From Polaromonas sp. (GTDB lineage Bacteria; Pseudomonadota; Gammaproteobacteria; Burkholderiales; Burkholderiaceae_C), in contig NZ_JABBPE010000016.1 in the NCBI RefSeq assembly GCF_012927455.1, positions 434,001-498,000 on the forward strand: a stretch of DNA of 64,000 bases, given 5' to 3'. Position 1 is the first letter of the stretch; each line of letters begins with the position of its first letter. Shown here in pieces: positions 1 through 8,848 of the stretch. The notes below the pieces were generated by a model. That model did not search any database. It had not been told where the DNA came from and worked only from the letters and a program-made list of their open reading frames with translations. A program made the position numbers and the translations under genes.

Positions 1-60
1 CTTTGGAAAAACACGACTCCGTTGGTATCTACTCAGCCTTCTGAACGGGCCGAAAGTTGA
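1..60 (+). CDS. Possible 3' end of the upstream gene (mnmG expected), partial
   Basis: A frame open from position 1 ends in TGA at 58-60, sharing one base with the ATG of rsmG at 60. A stop-start overlap of this kind suggests translational coupling to an upstream gene. In betaproteobacteria rsmG normally follows mnmG (gidA), so this could be its last 19 codons. The residues visible are too few and not recognisable, and a second frame closes at 42-44, so both identity and frame are uncertain. Confidence 0.25.
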   Translation, partial: LWKNTTPLVSTQPSERAES

Positions 61-743
61 TGGGGCACGCGGAACAGGATTTGCGAGCTGCGCTACTCGC
101 CGGTCTGGATGCGCTCGGCCTGACGCTGAGCGCGCAGCAAGTCAGCCAGTTGTTGGACTACCAGGCCTTGATTGCGAAGTGGACCAGGGTTTACAACCTG
201 ACGGCCGTGCGCGATCCGGCGGAAATGATGACGCATCACCTGCTCGACAGCCTGGCGGCCATCGCGCCTTTGCGGCGGCATTTGCAGCAAGCTGGGCTGG
301 AGCAGGGCGTCTGCCTGCTTGACGTTGGCTCCGGCGCCGGTCTGCCCGGCGTGGTGATCGCCATCTGCTGCCCAGCCATCTCTGTGACTTGCGTTGATAC
401 AGTCGCCAAGAAGGCCGCGTTCATCAAGCAGGCAGCGCTGGCCTTGAAACTGGTTAACCTGACCGGCCTGCATGCGCGGGTGGAAAGCATCACGCAGCCG
501 TTTGACGTGATCTGCTCGCGGGCGTTTGCCTCGCTCGCCGATTTCACGCAATGGTCTGCCGCGGGGCTAGCGCAGCGGGGCGTTTGGATGGCGATGAAGG
601 GCAAGCATCCAGCGGACGAGCTGGCGTTGTTGCCTGCGGGCGTCGAGATGTTTCACGTGGAACAGCTGCGTGTACCGGGGCTGGACGCCGAGCGCTGCAT
701 TCTCTGGCTGCGCCCTCGGGCCGGCCATTTGATGGACAACTGA
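60..743 (+). CDS. rsmG: 16S rRNA (guanine-N7)-methyltransferase RsmG
   Basis: SAM-dependent methyltransferase that modifies G527 of 16S rRNA in the cytoplasm. The class I SAM-binding loop is visible as LLDVGSGAGLPG near residue 95, and the N-terminal KWTRVYNLTAVRDP stretch is typical of the family. The length, 227 residues, is normal. An in-frame TTG lies at 57, but ATG at 60 is the likelier start. The gene begins the classic rsmG-parA-parB origin-proximal block. A 16-bp parS-like palindrome lies in its 3' part (649-664), so this coding sequence probably also serves as a chromosome-partition site. Confidence 0.95.
   Translation: MGHAEQDLRAALLAGLDALGLTLSAQQVSQLLDYQALIAKWTRVYNLTAVRDPAEMMTHHLLDSLAAIAPLRRHLQQAGLEQGVCLLDVGSGAGLPGVVIAICCPAISVTCVDTVAKKAAFIKQAALALKLVNLTGLHARVESITQPFDVICSRAFASLADFTQWSAAGLAQRGVWMAMKGKHPADELALLPAGVEMFHVEQLRVPGLDAERCILWLRPRAGHLMDN
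649..664. promoter_or_regulatory. parS: parS centromere site inside rsmG
   Basis: The 16-mer TGTTTCACGTGGAACA is, read on the other strand, TGTTCCACGTGAAACA, which is the widely conserved bacterial parS sequence bound by ParB. It lies about 0.9 kb upstream of parA and 2.4 kb upstream of parB. It falls within codons of rsmG (the residues MFHVEQ) without disrupting the frame. Origin-proximal placement next to its own parAB genes is the usual arrangement. I saw no second perfect copy in the window. Confidence 0.9.
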
Positions 744-882
744 GGCGATCAGCTAAGCACAAACGCAGCTTTTTGGCGAATCTCCCGCGTTTGGCCCCCG
801 AAAGGCGTAACCATCCCGCTTGAACGCGACACCCCTGTCGTAAACTCAAGCCCTTCACTCCTCAAGTTTCGGGAAAAATTCC

Positions 883-1509
883 ATGCTGGGCTCATTTGTC
901 GGCGTTGCCGACTATGGCGCTTTTATTGCCGCCATCATTATTTTTCTGCTGATTCCCGGCCCAGGCAACCTGGCGCTGATCACCTCCACCGGCAAGGGCG
1001 GCATTGCTGGCGGCATGGGCGCGACCTTCGGAGTCATCGCCGGCGACCAGCTCCTGCTGTGGGCTGCGGTGGCCGGGGTGTCTGCCGTGATGCTGGCTTA
1101 TCCGGCAGCCTTTCGTGCCGTGCAGTGGGCCGGTGCAGCCTATCTGGCTTGGCTGGGCCTGAAAATGCTGCTGACCAAGCCCGGCGACGCGCCGATTTTG
1201 CAGATAAAGCCGCGTCACTACTTTCGCCAGACCCTGCTGATCACGCTGCTGAACCCCAAGGCCATCGTGTTTTATTTGGCCTTTTTCCCCCTGTTTGTAG
1301 ACCCGGCCCAGCACCAGGGGCTGAAAACCTTTGGCGTGATGGCCGCGACCATTGCCGTGCTGACCTTCATTTACGGCCTGGTGGCGGTGCTGCTGACCTA
1401 CTTTCTGGCCGCGCGCATCCGGGCCAGTCCGAACATTTCGGGCCTGCTGCAAAAAGCCGCAGGCTTATTTTTGATCGGCTTCGGCATCAAGTTGGCGCTG
1501 TCGAAGTAG
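883..1509 (+). CDS. LysE/RhtB-family amino-acid exporter
   Basis: An integral inner-membrane protein of 208 residues with about six hydrophobic segments, the size and pattern of the LysE/RhtB efflux family, which exports amino acids or their derivatives. The family signature is visible near the N-terminus (IFLLIPGPGNLALI, about residues 20-33), as is the mid-protein LLNPKAIVFYLAFFPLFV (about residues 121-138). The gene sits between rsmG and parA, an arrangement seen in Comamonadaceae, but it has no obvious functional link to partition. The substrate cannot be inferred. The gap to parA is 53 bp, so cotranscription is possible. Confidence 0.88.
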   Translation: MLGSFVGVADYGAFIAAIIIFLLIPGPGNLALITSTGKGGIAGGMGATFGVIAGDQLLLWAAVAGVSAVMLAYPAAFRAVQWAGAAYLAWLGLKMLLTKPGDAPILQIKPRHYFRQTLLITLLNPKAIVFYLAFFPLFVDPAQHQGLKTFGVMAATIAVLTFIYGLVAVLLTYFLAARIRASPNISGLLQKAAGLFLIGFGIKLALSK

Positions 1510-1562
1510 CCGCTGATTTTTCCTGTTTTCAGTTCTCTTCATAAAACAACAACTAAAAACCC

Positions 1563-2348
1563 ATGGCCAAAATATTCTGCATTGCCAACCAAAAGGGCGG
1601 GGTGGGCAAGACCACCACAACGGTAAATCTTGCGGCTGGCCTGGCCAAGGTGGGCCAGCGCGTGCTGATGATTGACCTGGACCCGCAGGGCAATGCCACC
1701 ATGGGATCGGGCGTGGACAAGCGCCAGTTAGCGCTCACGGTCTATGACGTGCTGCTGGAGTCGGCAACGATTGCCGAGGCGCGCGTGACCAGCCAGAAGC
1801 TGATTGACGGCGGCTGCAGCTACGACATACTGGGTGCCAACCGCGAGTTGGCCGGCGCCGAGGTCGAACTGGTTGAGGTCGAGCGGCGCGAAAAACGCCT
1901 CAAGCTGGCGCTGGCCGAAGTCGACAGCGCCTATGACTTTGTGCTGATCGATTGCCCGCCGTCCTTGTCCTTGCTGACGCTCAATGGCCTGTGCTGCGCG
2001 CATGGCGTGGTGGTGCCGATGCAGTGCGAATACTTTGCCTTAGAAGGGCTGACCGATCTGGTCAACACCATCAAGCAGGTGCACGCCAACCTGAATAAAG
2101 ACCTGAAAATTATCGGCCTGCTGCGTGTGATGTTTGACCCGCGCATCACGCTGCAGCAGCAGGTGAGCGAGCAGCTTAAGCAGCATTTCGGCGACAAGGT
2201 GTTCAACACCGTGATCCCGCGCAATGTGCGCCTGGCCGAAGCGCCCAGCTACGGCCTGCCCGGTGTGGTGTTTGACCCGGCCTCCAAGGGCGCACAGGCC
2301 TTTGTGGCGTTTGCCGAGGAAATGGTCGAACGTATCAAGGGCATGTGA
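1563..2348 (+). CDS. parA: Chromosome-partition ATPase ParA
   Basis: Deviant Walker A ATPase of the ParA/Soj/MinD class, 261 residues. The motif [18 protein letters not shown] is at residues 11-28, the A' motif (DLDPQGNATMGSG) near 39 and the Walker B-like stretch (VLIDCPPSLSLLTLNGL) near 127. It has no N-terminal HTH extension, which is typical of chromosomal ParA. It forms dynamic nucleoid-bound dimers that segregate ParB-parS complexes. parB is downstream after one intervening gene, and a parS site lies 0.9 kb upstream. Confidence 0.95.
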   Translation: MAKIFCIANQKGGVGKTTTTVNLAAGLAKVGQRVLMIDLDPQGNATMGSGVDKRQLALTVYDVLLESATIAEARVTSQKLIDGGCSYDILGANRELAGAEVELVEVERREKRLKLALAEVDSAYDFVLIDCPPSLSLLTLNGLCCAHGVVVPMQCEYFALEGLTDLVNTIKQVHANLNKDLKIIGLLRVMFDPRITLQQQVSEQLKQHFGDKVFNTVIPRNVRLAEAPSYGLPGVVFDPASKGAQAFVAFAEEMVERIKGM

Positions 2349-2366
2349 AGTGCCCTATTTACCCAT

Positions 2367-2424
2367 CAAAAAGGCCTCCAGCCCATATAGCACGGGCGCA
2401 AGTAGCTATCAAAAAAGTAGCATT
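2367..2424 (-). repeat. Two-hairpin intergenic repeat, copy 1 (reverse)
   Basis: Read on the minus strand it has a first hairpin of the GCTA...TAGC type (GCTACTTTTTTGATAGC), then TGCGCCCG, a short spacer, GGGCTGGAGGCC and a T-run. It lies just after the parA stop. This is the family described in the findings, with about 19 copies in the window. Confidence 0.75.
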
Positions 2425-2450
2425 GTCGCCTTGCCGTTTAGATTGAGCGC

Positions 2451-3020
2451 ATGAAACCCGGCAACGTCCTGATGCTTCCCGGCTGGCAAAACAGTGGCCC
2501 GGGCCATTGGCAAAGCCGTTGGGAGCGGGCGCACGGCTACACGCGCGTGGAGCAACACGACTGGTTGCGGCCGCTGCGTGGCGACTGGATAGCCCGACTC
2601 GAAGAGGTGCTGCTGGCCTGCGACGAGCCGGCAGTGCTGGTGGCGCACAGCTTGGGCTGCCTGAATGTGGCAGCCTGGGCCGCGCACTCCAGCAATACGC
2701 AGCGCGTCAGGGGCGCGCTGCTGGTGGCGCCGCCCGATGTGGAGCGCGACGATCTGCGCCCTATGCTGTTCAGTTGGGCGCCCATTCCCCTGCAGCCGCT
2801 GCCGTTTAAAACCCTGCTGTTTGCCAGCAGCGACGACCCGTTCTGCGCGCCCGAGCGAGCCCAGCAGTTTGCCGCCGCCTGGGGCGCTGATCTGATTGAT
2901 GCCGGCCCCAAAGGACACCTCAATGCCGAAAGCGCTCTGGGGGACTGGCCGCTGGCCCACGAACAATTACTGCGGCTGATGCGCCTGGCGCCCGCAACAT
3001 CCGCAGCGCCGCCCCACTGA
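2451..3020 (+). CDS. RBBP9/YdeN-family alpha/beta hydrolase
   Basis: Small single-domain serine hydrolase of 189 residues. It begins with the family hallmark LPGWQNSGPGHWQSRWE (residues 7-23). The nucleophile elbow is VAHSLGC (serine about residue 67), a candidate acid is in SSDDPFC (about residue 125), and the catalytic histidine is in KGHLN (about residue 153). This fits the RBBP9/YdeN (DUF1234-like) family; its physiological substrate is unknown. It sits between parA and parB on the same strand, 18 bp before parB. That insertion is conserved in relatives as far as I know and does not imply a role in partition. Confidence 0.85.
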   Translation: MKPGNVLMLPGWQNSGPGHWQSRWERAHGYTRVEQHDWLRPLRGDWIARLEEVLLACDEPAVLVAHSLGCLNVAAWAAHSSNTQRVRGALLVAPPDVERDDLRPMLFSWAPIPLQPLPFKTLLFASSDDPFCAPERAQQFAAAWGADLIDAGPKGHLNAESALGDWPLAHEQLLRLMRLAPATSAAPPH

Positions 3021-3038
3021 ATTAACGAAAGACACCAC

Positions 3039-3968
3039 ATGGTCACGAAAAAACCCAAAGGCCTGGGCCGCGGACTGGAAGCGTTGCTCGGTCCCAAGGT
3101 CAGCGAATCAACGGACGCCGACAACGCCAACAGCAGCGCCACCAGCCCCGGCCTGCCGGCGTCGCTGCGGCTCAGCGACATGGTTCCAGGCAAATACCAG
3201 CCGCGCACCCGCATGGACGAGGGCGCGCTTTACGAGTTGGCCGAGTCGATCAAGGTGCAGGGGATCATGCAACCGATTCTGGTGCGGCGCCTGAGCGCCG
3301 GCCCGAACGACGGCAAATACGAGATCATCGCCGGCGAGCGACGTTACCGTGCGGCCGGCCTGGCCGGGTTGGACAGCGTGCCGGTGCTGGTGCGCGACGT
3401 GCCCGACGAGTCCGCCGCGGCCATGTCGCTGATTGAAAACATCCAGCGCGAAAACCTTAACCCGCTGGAAGAAGCCCAGGGTTTGCAACGCCTGGTCAAG
3501 GAGTTTGGGCTCACTCACGAAACGGCAGCGCAAGCCGTCGGGCGCTCGCGCAGTGCCGCCTCGAACCTGCTGCGCCTGCTCAATCTGGCCGACCCGGTGC
3601 AAACCATGCTGATGGCGGGCGACCTCGACATGGGTCACGCACGGGCCTTGCTGGCACTCGACCGGGCGACGCAGATCACTGCGGCCAATCAGATTGCTGC
3701 CAAGAAAATGTCGGTGCGCGAGACCGAAAGCCTGGTCAAAAAGCTCAGCGCCGAGTTTTCACTGAAGCCGCAAAAGAACGCCAAGGAAAAATCGCGCGAC
3801 ACCCGCCGCGTCGAAGAAGAGCTGGCCGACCTCTTGATGGCCGAGGTCGAAGTGCGCATCAAAAAGCAGGTTAAGCGCAACGGCAAGCGCGAAGACGTGG
3901 GCGAGTTGGCAATCCAGTTTGCCTCGATGGACGAGCTCAACGGGCTGATCGAGCGGCTGCGCGGCTGA
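3039..3968 (+). CDS. parB: Chromosome-partition protein ParB
   Basis: CTP-dependent DNA clamp of 309 residues that loads at parS and spreads. The start KKPKGLGRGLEALLG is the typical N-terminal box that interacts with ParA. The ParB/Srx CTPase fold follows, with PRTRMDEGALYELAESIK (about 53-70) and GERRYRAA (about 101-108). The helix-turn-helix is AAQAVGRSRSAASNLLRLL (about 168-186), and the C-terminal dimerisation region ends the protein. The start is supported by GAAAGACA upstream. It acts with the parS site inside rsmG and with ParA. Confidence 0.95.
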   Translation: MVTKKPKGLGRGLEALLGPKVSESTDADNANSSATSPGLPASLRLSDMVPGKYQPRTRMDEGALYELAESIKVQGIMQPILVRRLSAGPNDGKYEIIAGERRYRAAGLAGLDSVPVLVRDVPDESAAAMSLIENIQRENLNPLEEAQGLQRLVKEFGLTHETAAQAVGRSRSAASNLLRLLNLADPVQTMLMAGDLDMGHARALLALDRATQITAANQIAAKKMSVRETESLVKKLSAEFSLKPQKNAKEKSRDTRRVEEELADLLMAEVEVRIKKQVKRNGKREDVGELAIQFASMDELNGLIERLRG

Positions 3969-4063
3969 GGGCCTAACAGCGCGCCGGGGCCGGCGTAGCA
4001 TGAATAACTTGATGATTTCAGCCGTCGGGTAACCCCTTCAAGGGCTTTAGCCAAGCCAAGCAA

Positions 4064-4120
4064 GCTATTAAATACATAGCACGTTGCGCCCGTATTAATT
4101 GGGCTAAAGGCCATTTTTAT
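4064..4120 (+). repeat. Two-hairpin intergenic repeat, copy 2
   Basis: Hairpin 1 is GCTATTAAATACATAGC. Hairpin 2 pairs GCCC with GGGC around a GTATTAATT-type loop and is followed by AAAGGCCATTTTTAT. It lies between parB and the convergent DUF4130 gene, so it may end transcription from parB. Confidence 0.75.
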
Positions 4121-4206
4121 AAACAAAATCGGCAGTTGAAGACGCACCGGTGCTGCGCAAGAAAACTGCATTGTGTGCGCCCGGCCAAGCGCAATACGGT
4201 AGCCGG

Positions 4207-5118
4207 TCAGCGCTCGGCGGCCGCGCTGATGACGCAGGGCAACCGCGCCAGCTTCTGCCAGTCGCGTGCCAGCTTTTCCTTGAGCAGCTTGCTACGCCGC
4301 CGCGCCGGCTTGAAAGTCTGCCGGTAAATGCTGAGCCAGCGCTGTTCACTGGCGTCGGCTGGCGGCGCGTCCGGTGAACCGACACCCGGGCCAAAGCGCA
4401 GCGCGCCCCGGGCGCCGTCCGCCGGCTCGTCGGCCAGCGCGCGCGACACCGCGAAATGCCTGGCGGGGGGCCTTGCATAGTCCCAGGCCAGACTGCGCCC
4501 GGGCGTCAGAATGGCCCAGCGCATTTGCGCAAAACGCTGGGCGAAAAACGGCGCGAGCGCGTCGACAATGTGATGTGTCGGCTCAAACCAGGCTAGATGC
4601 AGCGGACCGCCCTCTGGATGGGTCTTGAAGCTGTCGTCCCGCACACTGCGAAAGCGCAGCAGGGCTTTCATCGCCTGCTGGTCCAGCCGCACCGCCTGCG
4701 CCATGCCCTGGGCTTGCGCCATGTCGGCATCCAGCAGGTCGTGGCGCAGCGCGGGCTCATGCGCCAGCCGCCAAAGCAACCGGTAAAGCAAATCAAAACG
4801 TCCGGGGTCGCGGTGCTGGATGACGCTTTGGCAAAGACCCAGAAATTCCGGCGGCACGCTAACCGATGGGGCGTCAGCTGCGGCATCGTGAGCGCTGGGT
4901 CTCGATGGAGTTGCCGGCAGCGCGGCACCGCTGCAATGCCAGCGCACTTGGCCGGGCGCGATTTGCTGAGCCAGCAGGCGCCGAGCGGCTTGGCGAAAAC
5001 CCGCCAGATCGACCGGGCCTTGCAGCGTGACGGACAGCGGGACGGCCGGAACTGCCAAGGCTAAAAGTAGCTCGTTGGCAAACAGGTCGTCGGTGCCAGA
5101 TACGGTGGTTCTGTTCAT
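4207..5118 (-). CDS. DUF4130 protein, putative DNA-repair partner of a radical-SAM enzyme
   Basis: 303 residues. The region from about residue 85 onward has the features of the DUF4130 (TIGR03915-type) family: RFDLLYRLLWRL, the RFRSVRD patch, WFEPTHHIVDALAPFFAQRF and a C-terminal lysine-rich WLSIYRQTF segment. Family members usually sit beside a radical-SAM protein and are often fused to, or near, a UdgX-type uracil-DNA glycosylase, so a role in nucleic-acid repair or modification is presumed. Neither partner is present nearby here. A strong AGGAG ribosome site precedes the ATG at 5118. The biochemical activity of the family is not known to me. Confidence 0.75.
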   Translation of the reverse strand: MNRTTVSGTDDLFANELLLALAVPAVPLSVTLQGPVDLAGFRQAARRLLAQQIAPGQVRWHCSGAALPATPSRPSAHDAAADAPSVSVPPEFLGLCQSVIQHRDPGRFDLLYRLLWRLAHEPALRHDLLDADMAQAQGMAQAVRLDQQAMKALLRFRSVRDDSFKTHPEGGPLHLAWFEPTHHIVDALAPFFAQRFAQMRWAILTPGRSLAWDYARPPARHFAVSRALADEPADGARGALRFGPGVGSPDAPPADASEQRWLSIYRQTFKPARRRSKLLKEKLARDWQKLARLPCVISAAAER

Positions 5119-5349
5119 GCGGCGCTCCTTTTTTCAAGCTAACCTTATGGTGCTGCAGACTGCAGGCTTTGCCCTGTAGGCAAAGGTGCCGATCTGGCAA
5201 ACTGACTTGCACCCAAAATAACTGTTTTAATATACAGCTTTTTAACGTCTTTTGCACGAATGGTTTGCCACAATATCGCCGCAAAGCCGGCTTCGGCGCC
5301 TAAGCGGCCACAACAGCATCCCAAAAGTCAGCAATGCGCAAACCCGCCA

Positions 5350-6426
5350 TCAGGCGTTCGTCTGCTTCGCCGTTTTGCCGAGTTTTTTTGCTTTGGCTTC
5401 CATGACAAAGTAAAGCGCGCTCGCCAGTGCCAGTGGTAGCAGGTAATAGATCACCCGGTAGGCCACCAGCGCGGCCAGCAGTTCGTGGCGCGGCATCTGG
5501 TGCGACAGCAGTGCCACAAACACCGCCTCCAGCACGCCCAGACCGGCGGGAATGTGGGTGATGACACCGGCGATGGCGGCCAGCAGCAGCACGCCGACCA
5601 CGGCTGAAAACTCGATGCGCTGCTGCAACAAGATAAACACGATGCCCGACATCACCAGCCAGTTGCCCGCGCCCATCAGCAACTGCAGGCTGGCCATTTG
5701 CGGTGAAGGCAGCTCGATCGCATGGCCGCGCCATTGCAGCGTGCGCTGGCGCGAGAAGGCACACAGCGCCAGATAGCCGCCGGCCAGGGCCACCAACGCC
5801 AAGCCGACGTAACGCAGTTGCGCCGAATCGATCTTCCAGCTGGCTGGCAGACCCGTCGGCGGCAGCAGGCTGAACACCAGCCCGCCCAGTAGCAGGTAGC
5901 CGGTCCAGTTGGTCAGCATGCTCAGTGTCATGATGCGCGTGGTCAGGCCGGCGCGCAGCCCCAGCCTTGAATACAGGCGGTAGCGAAAAGCCACGCCACC
6001 CACCAACGAACCAAGGTTGAGGTTGAAGGCGTAGCTGATGAAGGTGACCAGCATCACGCTGCCGGTGCCCAGCGCGTGGCCGGTGTAGCGGCGCCCAAGC
6101 AGGTCAAAACAGCTGTAAAGCGTGAAGCTCACCACGGCGAGGGCCAGTGCGGCCGCCAGCGTGCGCAGCGGATAGCGCTGCAGCGAGGCCAACACTTCGG
6201 TCCAGTCAATGGTGCGGGCCTGCGTCACCAGCAAGCTCGCCACTGCGATGAAAAACAGCGCCGTGGCGCCGCGCTTGAACCATGGCCACCAAGCTTTGTC
6301 AGCGAGCTTGCGGGAAGGTTTGGGCACTTCTTGCGGCACTTCTTGCGGCACTTTCTCTGGCGCTTCTTTAGGCGTTTTTGCCGCCGATTTGGCGCGCGTG
6401 AGGGGCAGGCTGCTGGCCATATTCAA
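5350..6426 (-). CDS. ybhN: YbhN/UPF0104-family integral membrane protein
   Basis: 358 residues with multiple hydrophobic segments, matching the lysylphosphatidylglycerol synthetase membrane-domain family (UPF0104, YbhN). The N-terminus carries a basic, repetitive cytoplasmic tail rich in KxPxEVPQEVP repeats before the first membrane helix. YbhN-type proteins are thought to move or flip lipids, but I infer no specific substrate. It is the last gene of a three-gene minus-strand group (endonuclease, clsB, ybhN) matching the order of E. coli ybhP-clsB-ybhN, with only 12 bp between it and clsB. Confidence 0.85.
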   Translation of the reverse strand: MNMASSLPLTRAKSAAKTPKEAPEKVPQEVPQEVPKPSRKLADKAWWPWFKRGATALFFIAVASLLVTQARTIDWTEVLASLQRYPLRTLAAALALAVVSFTLYSCFDLLGRRYTGHALGTGSVMLVTFISYAFNLNLGSLVGGVAFRYRLYSRLGLRAGLTTRIMTLSMLTNWTGYLLLGGLVFSLLPPTGLPASWKIDSAQLRYVGLALVALAGGYLALCAFSRQRTLQWRGHAIELPSPQMASLQLLMGAGNWLVMSGIVFILLQQRIEFSAVVGVLLLAAIAGVITHIPAGLGVLEAVFVALLSHQMPRHELLAALVAYRVIYYLLPLALASALYFVMEAKAKKLGKTAKQTNA

Positions 6427-6438
6427 GCGCTCAAACGT

Positions 6439-7761
6439 TCAGGCGGGGTCGGCCCGGCTGACCCGATCAGCGCCGGCCGGGGTTTGGCCCGCGCTGGTGG
6501 TGGATTCCGTGCTGGTTTCGGGGCGCAGCGCCGACATCAGCGACAACGCCGGCCGCAGCCGCGGGACATGCGCCGGCAGCCAGCCGGCCCAGGCCGGGTA
6601 GCGGCGCAGCAGATGAAACAGAAAGAAGCTGCGCACGGTGCGCCAGCGGCTCGACTCAACCAGGTCGCCAGCGGCTATCTGCCGGCAGCTGTGCTGCATC
6701 AGGTATTCAAGCCGTTCGCTCAGGTGTTGGTTGAAGGCGCTGTCCTTGATGATCACATTGGCCTCCAGATTGAGCGACAGGCTCAGCGGATCGAGATTGC
6801 TCGAACCCACGGTAGACCATTCATCATCGGATAGCGCCACCTTGCCATGCAGCGGCCGTGCAGAGTATTCAAAGATTTTGACCCCGCCGACCAGCAGGTA
6901 GTGGTACAGCATGCTGGCCGCCGTTTTGACGATAGCCATGTCGGGCTCGCCCTGCAAAATAAGGCGCACGTCCACCCCGCGGCGCGCCGCCCGGCGCATT
7001 TCCTTAAGCAAGCGGTAGCCCGGAAAGAAGTAAGCGTTGGCAATGACGACACGCTTACGCGCCGCGCGAATGGCGACGCGGTAATGGTGCTCGATGTCGT
7101 TGGTGTGGTGGTGGTTGTCGCGCGTCACAAACATAGCGGCGGCATCGCCTGCGGGCGCCGGCGTGGCGCGCCGCCAGGTCTGCGCCAGCGTTTGCACCTG
7201 GGCGGTAAAGCGCTCGCGCAGCCGTCCGGCAATACTGGTCGCGGCATTGTGCTGGCCCGCTGCCAGCGCGCGGTGCACAAACTCGTGAATATCGGCGACG
7301 ATGGCGCCTTCAATCTCGACCGCGTAATCCTGCTTGGCCATCGGCCCGAAATCGGCCAGGTGATCGGCCGAGTAGTTGATGCCGCCGACAAAGGCGCGCT
7401 GCCCATCGACCACCACGATCTTGCGGTGCATGCGGCGAAAAAGATTGGTGCGCCAGCCCCATAGGCGCGGTCCGGGGTCAAACACATGCACCCGCACGCC
7501 AGCCTGCGTCAACGCAAAGATGAATTCGGGCGACAGATCGGGCGAGCCATAGCCGTCAATCGTCATGTCAATCTGTACACCGCGCAACGCTGCCTGCAGC
7601 AGCGCCGCGTGCAGCCCCTTGCCGACCTTGTCATCAAACAGGATGAAGGTTTCCAGCACCACCTCACGCTGCGCCGCAGCAATGCATTCAAAAACGCGCG
7701 GAAAAAACTCCTCCCCGTTTTCCAGCAGGCGAAACGTGTTGCCGGTCACCCAATGGTTCAT
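6439..7761 (-). CDS. clsB: Cardiolipin synthase B (phospholipase D superfamily)
   Basis: 440 residues. It has two HKD motifs of the PLD superfamily: HRKIVVVDGQRAFVGG near residue 115 and LHGKVALSDDEWSTVGSSN near residue 305. The N-terminal NTFRLLENGEEFFPRVFE matches the ClsB subgroup rather than ClsA, and the long N-terminal membrane helices of ClsA are missing. The enzyme transfers phosphatidyl groups to make cardiolipin at the inner membrane. The frame stays open far upstream into the endonuclease gene, but the ATG at 7761 (MNHWVTG) aligns with the start of ClsB proteins and is preferred. Confidence 0.92.
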   Translation of the reverse strand: MNHWVTGNTFRLLENGEEFFPRVFECIAAAQREVVLETFILFDDKVGKGLHAALLQAALRGVQIDMTIDGYGSPDLSPEFIFALTQAGVRVHVFDPGPRLWGWRTNLFRRMHRKIVVVDGQRAFVGGINYSADHLADFGPMAKQDYAVEIEGAIVADIHEFVHRALAAGQHNAATSIAGRLRERFTAQVQTLAQTWRRATPAPAGDAAAMFVTRDNHHHTNDIEHHYRVAIRAARKRVVIANAYFFPGYRLLKEMRRAARRGVDVRLILQGEPDMAIVKTAASMLYHYLLVGGVKIFEYSARPLHGKVALSDDEWSTVGSSNLDPLSLSLNLEANVIIKDSAFNQHLSERLEYLMQHSCRQIAAGDLVESSRWRTVRSFFLFHLLRRYPAWAGWLPAHVPRLRPALSLMSALRPETSTESTTSAGQTPAGADRVSRADPA

Positions 7762-7838
7762 GGCAAGGCATGTAATGGCGAAGGCAAGGCGCGGGCCAAT
7801 GAACGCCACGCTATGGCGCTCCCGAATTTGCAAACAAG

Positions 7839-7921
7839 GGCCGCGGAACCGGCTTCGCCGGGCCGCAGGCGCAGCGCCCCCCCGGGGGGCAGCGCAGTAC
7901 GCGAAGCGGCAAGCGTGGGGG
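7839..7921. repeat. GC-rich palindromic intergenic repeat
   Basis: A very GC-rich stretch centred on GCGCCCCCCCGGGGGGCAGC and ending at AAGCGTGGGG. It fills the gap between the endonuclease stop and clsB. I recognise the pattern (GCTGCCCCCCGGGGGGCGCTGCG with CGCTTCGCG arms) as a dispersed repeat common in Comamonadaceae genomes. Only this copy was noticed here. It can form a long hairpin and may affect clsB expression within the operon. Confidence 0.6.
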
Positions 7922-8848
7922 TCACAGCTCGATCTCCGCAGCCAGCGGCGCATGGTCTGACAGGTGCGACCAGGGGTTGCTTGGCAACACCACCGGGGCG
8001 TGACCGAAGGCGTTGCGCACGTAGATGCGGTCCAGCCGCAACAGCGGCAAGCGCGCCGGAAAGGTGCGCGCGGCTTGCCCGTTGGCCTGCACGAACACCT
8101 CGTGCAGTTCAGCCTGCTCCAACACCGCGTGCGCGCGGTGGCGCCAGTCGTTGAAGTCACCCGCCACCACCACGGGCGCGTGGGGAGGGATCTCATTGCG
8201 CACCAGATCGCACAGCATCTGCATCTGCTGAAGACGATGGGTTTCAATCAACCCCAAATGCACGCAGATGGCATGCACGTTGACACTTCGGCCAGGAATC
8301 TTCAGCTCGCAATGCAACAGGCCGCGTCGTTCGGGGCCGCTGATGGAGACGTCGCGGTTTTCAAAGCGCACGATGGGAAACTTCGACAGCACCGCATTGC
8401 CATGGTCGCCGTTGGTGTAGACCGCATTGCGGCCATAGGCAAACTGCGGCCAGATGGTGTCTGCCAGAAACTCGTAGTGTGGCGCCTCGGGGTAGTTGTC
8501 GAACTTGTCGGCGTGCTTGATGTGGCTGCCGGTGACCTCTTGCAGAAACACCACATCGGCGCCCACGCTGCGCACCGCTTCGCGCAATTCCGGGAGGATG
8601 AACTTGCGGTTAAAAAACGTAAAGCCTTTGTGAATATTGACCGTCAGCACCTTGAAGGAAAACGACGACTCTGCGCTGACTGCGGCCAGCGCGGTTTCGG
8701 TGTCAGCCTGCACGGCGGCCATGTCGACGGCCGGGTCCGCATCCGAAATATCTGGCGGGGCAGCGGGAACAACAACGGACGAATTACCGGGCGCGCGGCG
8801 TGAGGAATGAGGAGAAGAGGGAGCGGAAGAGGAGGAGGGCATAAACAT
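7922..8848 (-). CDS. Endonuclease/exonuclease/phosphatase-family protein (YbhP-like)
   Basis: 308 residues with the EEP (DNase I-like) fold motifs in order: [32 protein letters not shown] and the terminal [13 protein letters not shown]. These carry the metal-binding and catalytic Asp/Glu/His residues. In E. coli the equivalent gene (ybhP) precedes clsB and ybhN, the same order as here, which suggests a shared function around phospholipids. The start is uncertain: two ATGs lie at 8848 and 8842 with no strong ribosome site. A 60-residue Ser/Pro/Ala-rich lead precedes the enzyme domain, and it does not look like a clean signal peptide. Confidence 0.85.
   Translation of the reverse strand: MFMPSSSSAPSSPHSSRRAPGNSSVVVPAAPPDISDADPAVDMAAVQADTETALAAVSAESSFSFKVLTVNIHKGFTFFNRKFILPELREAVRSVGADVVFLQEVTGSHIKHADKFDNYPEAPHYEFLADTIWPQFAYGRNAVYTNGDHGNAVLSKFPIVRFENRDVSISGPERRGLLHCELKIPGRSVNVHAICVHLGLIETHRLQQMQMLCDLVRNEIPPHAPVVVAGDFNDWRHRAHAVLEQAELHEVFVQANGQAARTFPARLPLLRLDRIYVRNAFGHAPVVLPSNPWSHLSDHAPLAAEIEL

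Noticed and set aside
2451..3020. A partition role for the hydrolase between parA and parB
   Set aside because: Its motifs are those of a metabolic serine hydrolase; position alone does not support a role in segregation.
7762..8247. An N-terminal extension of the ClsB frame by about 160 residues
   Set aside because: It overlaps the endonuclease gene in another frame and the ClsB family starts at the ATG at 7761.
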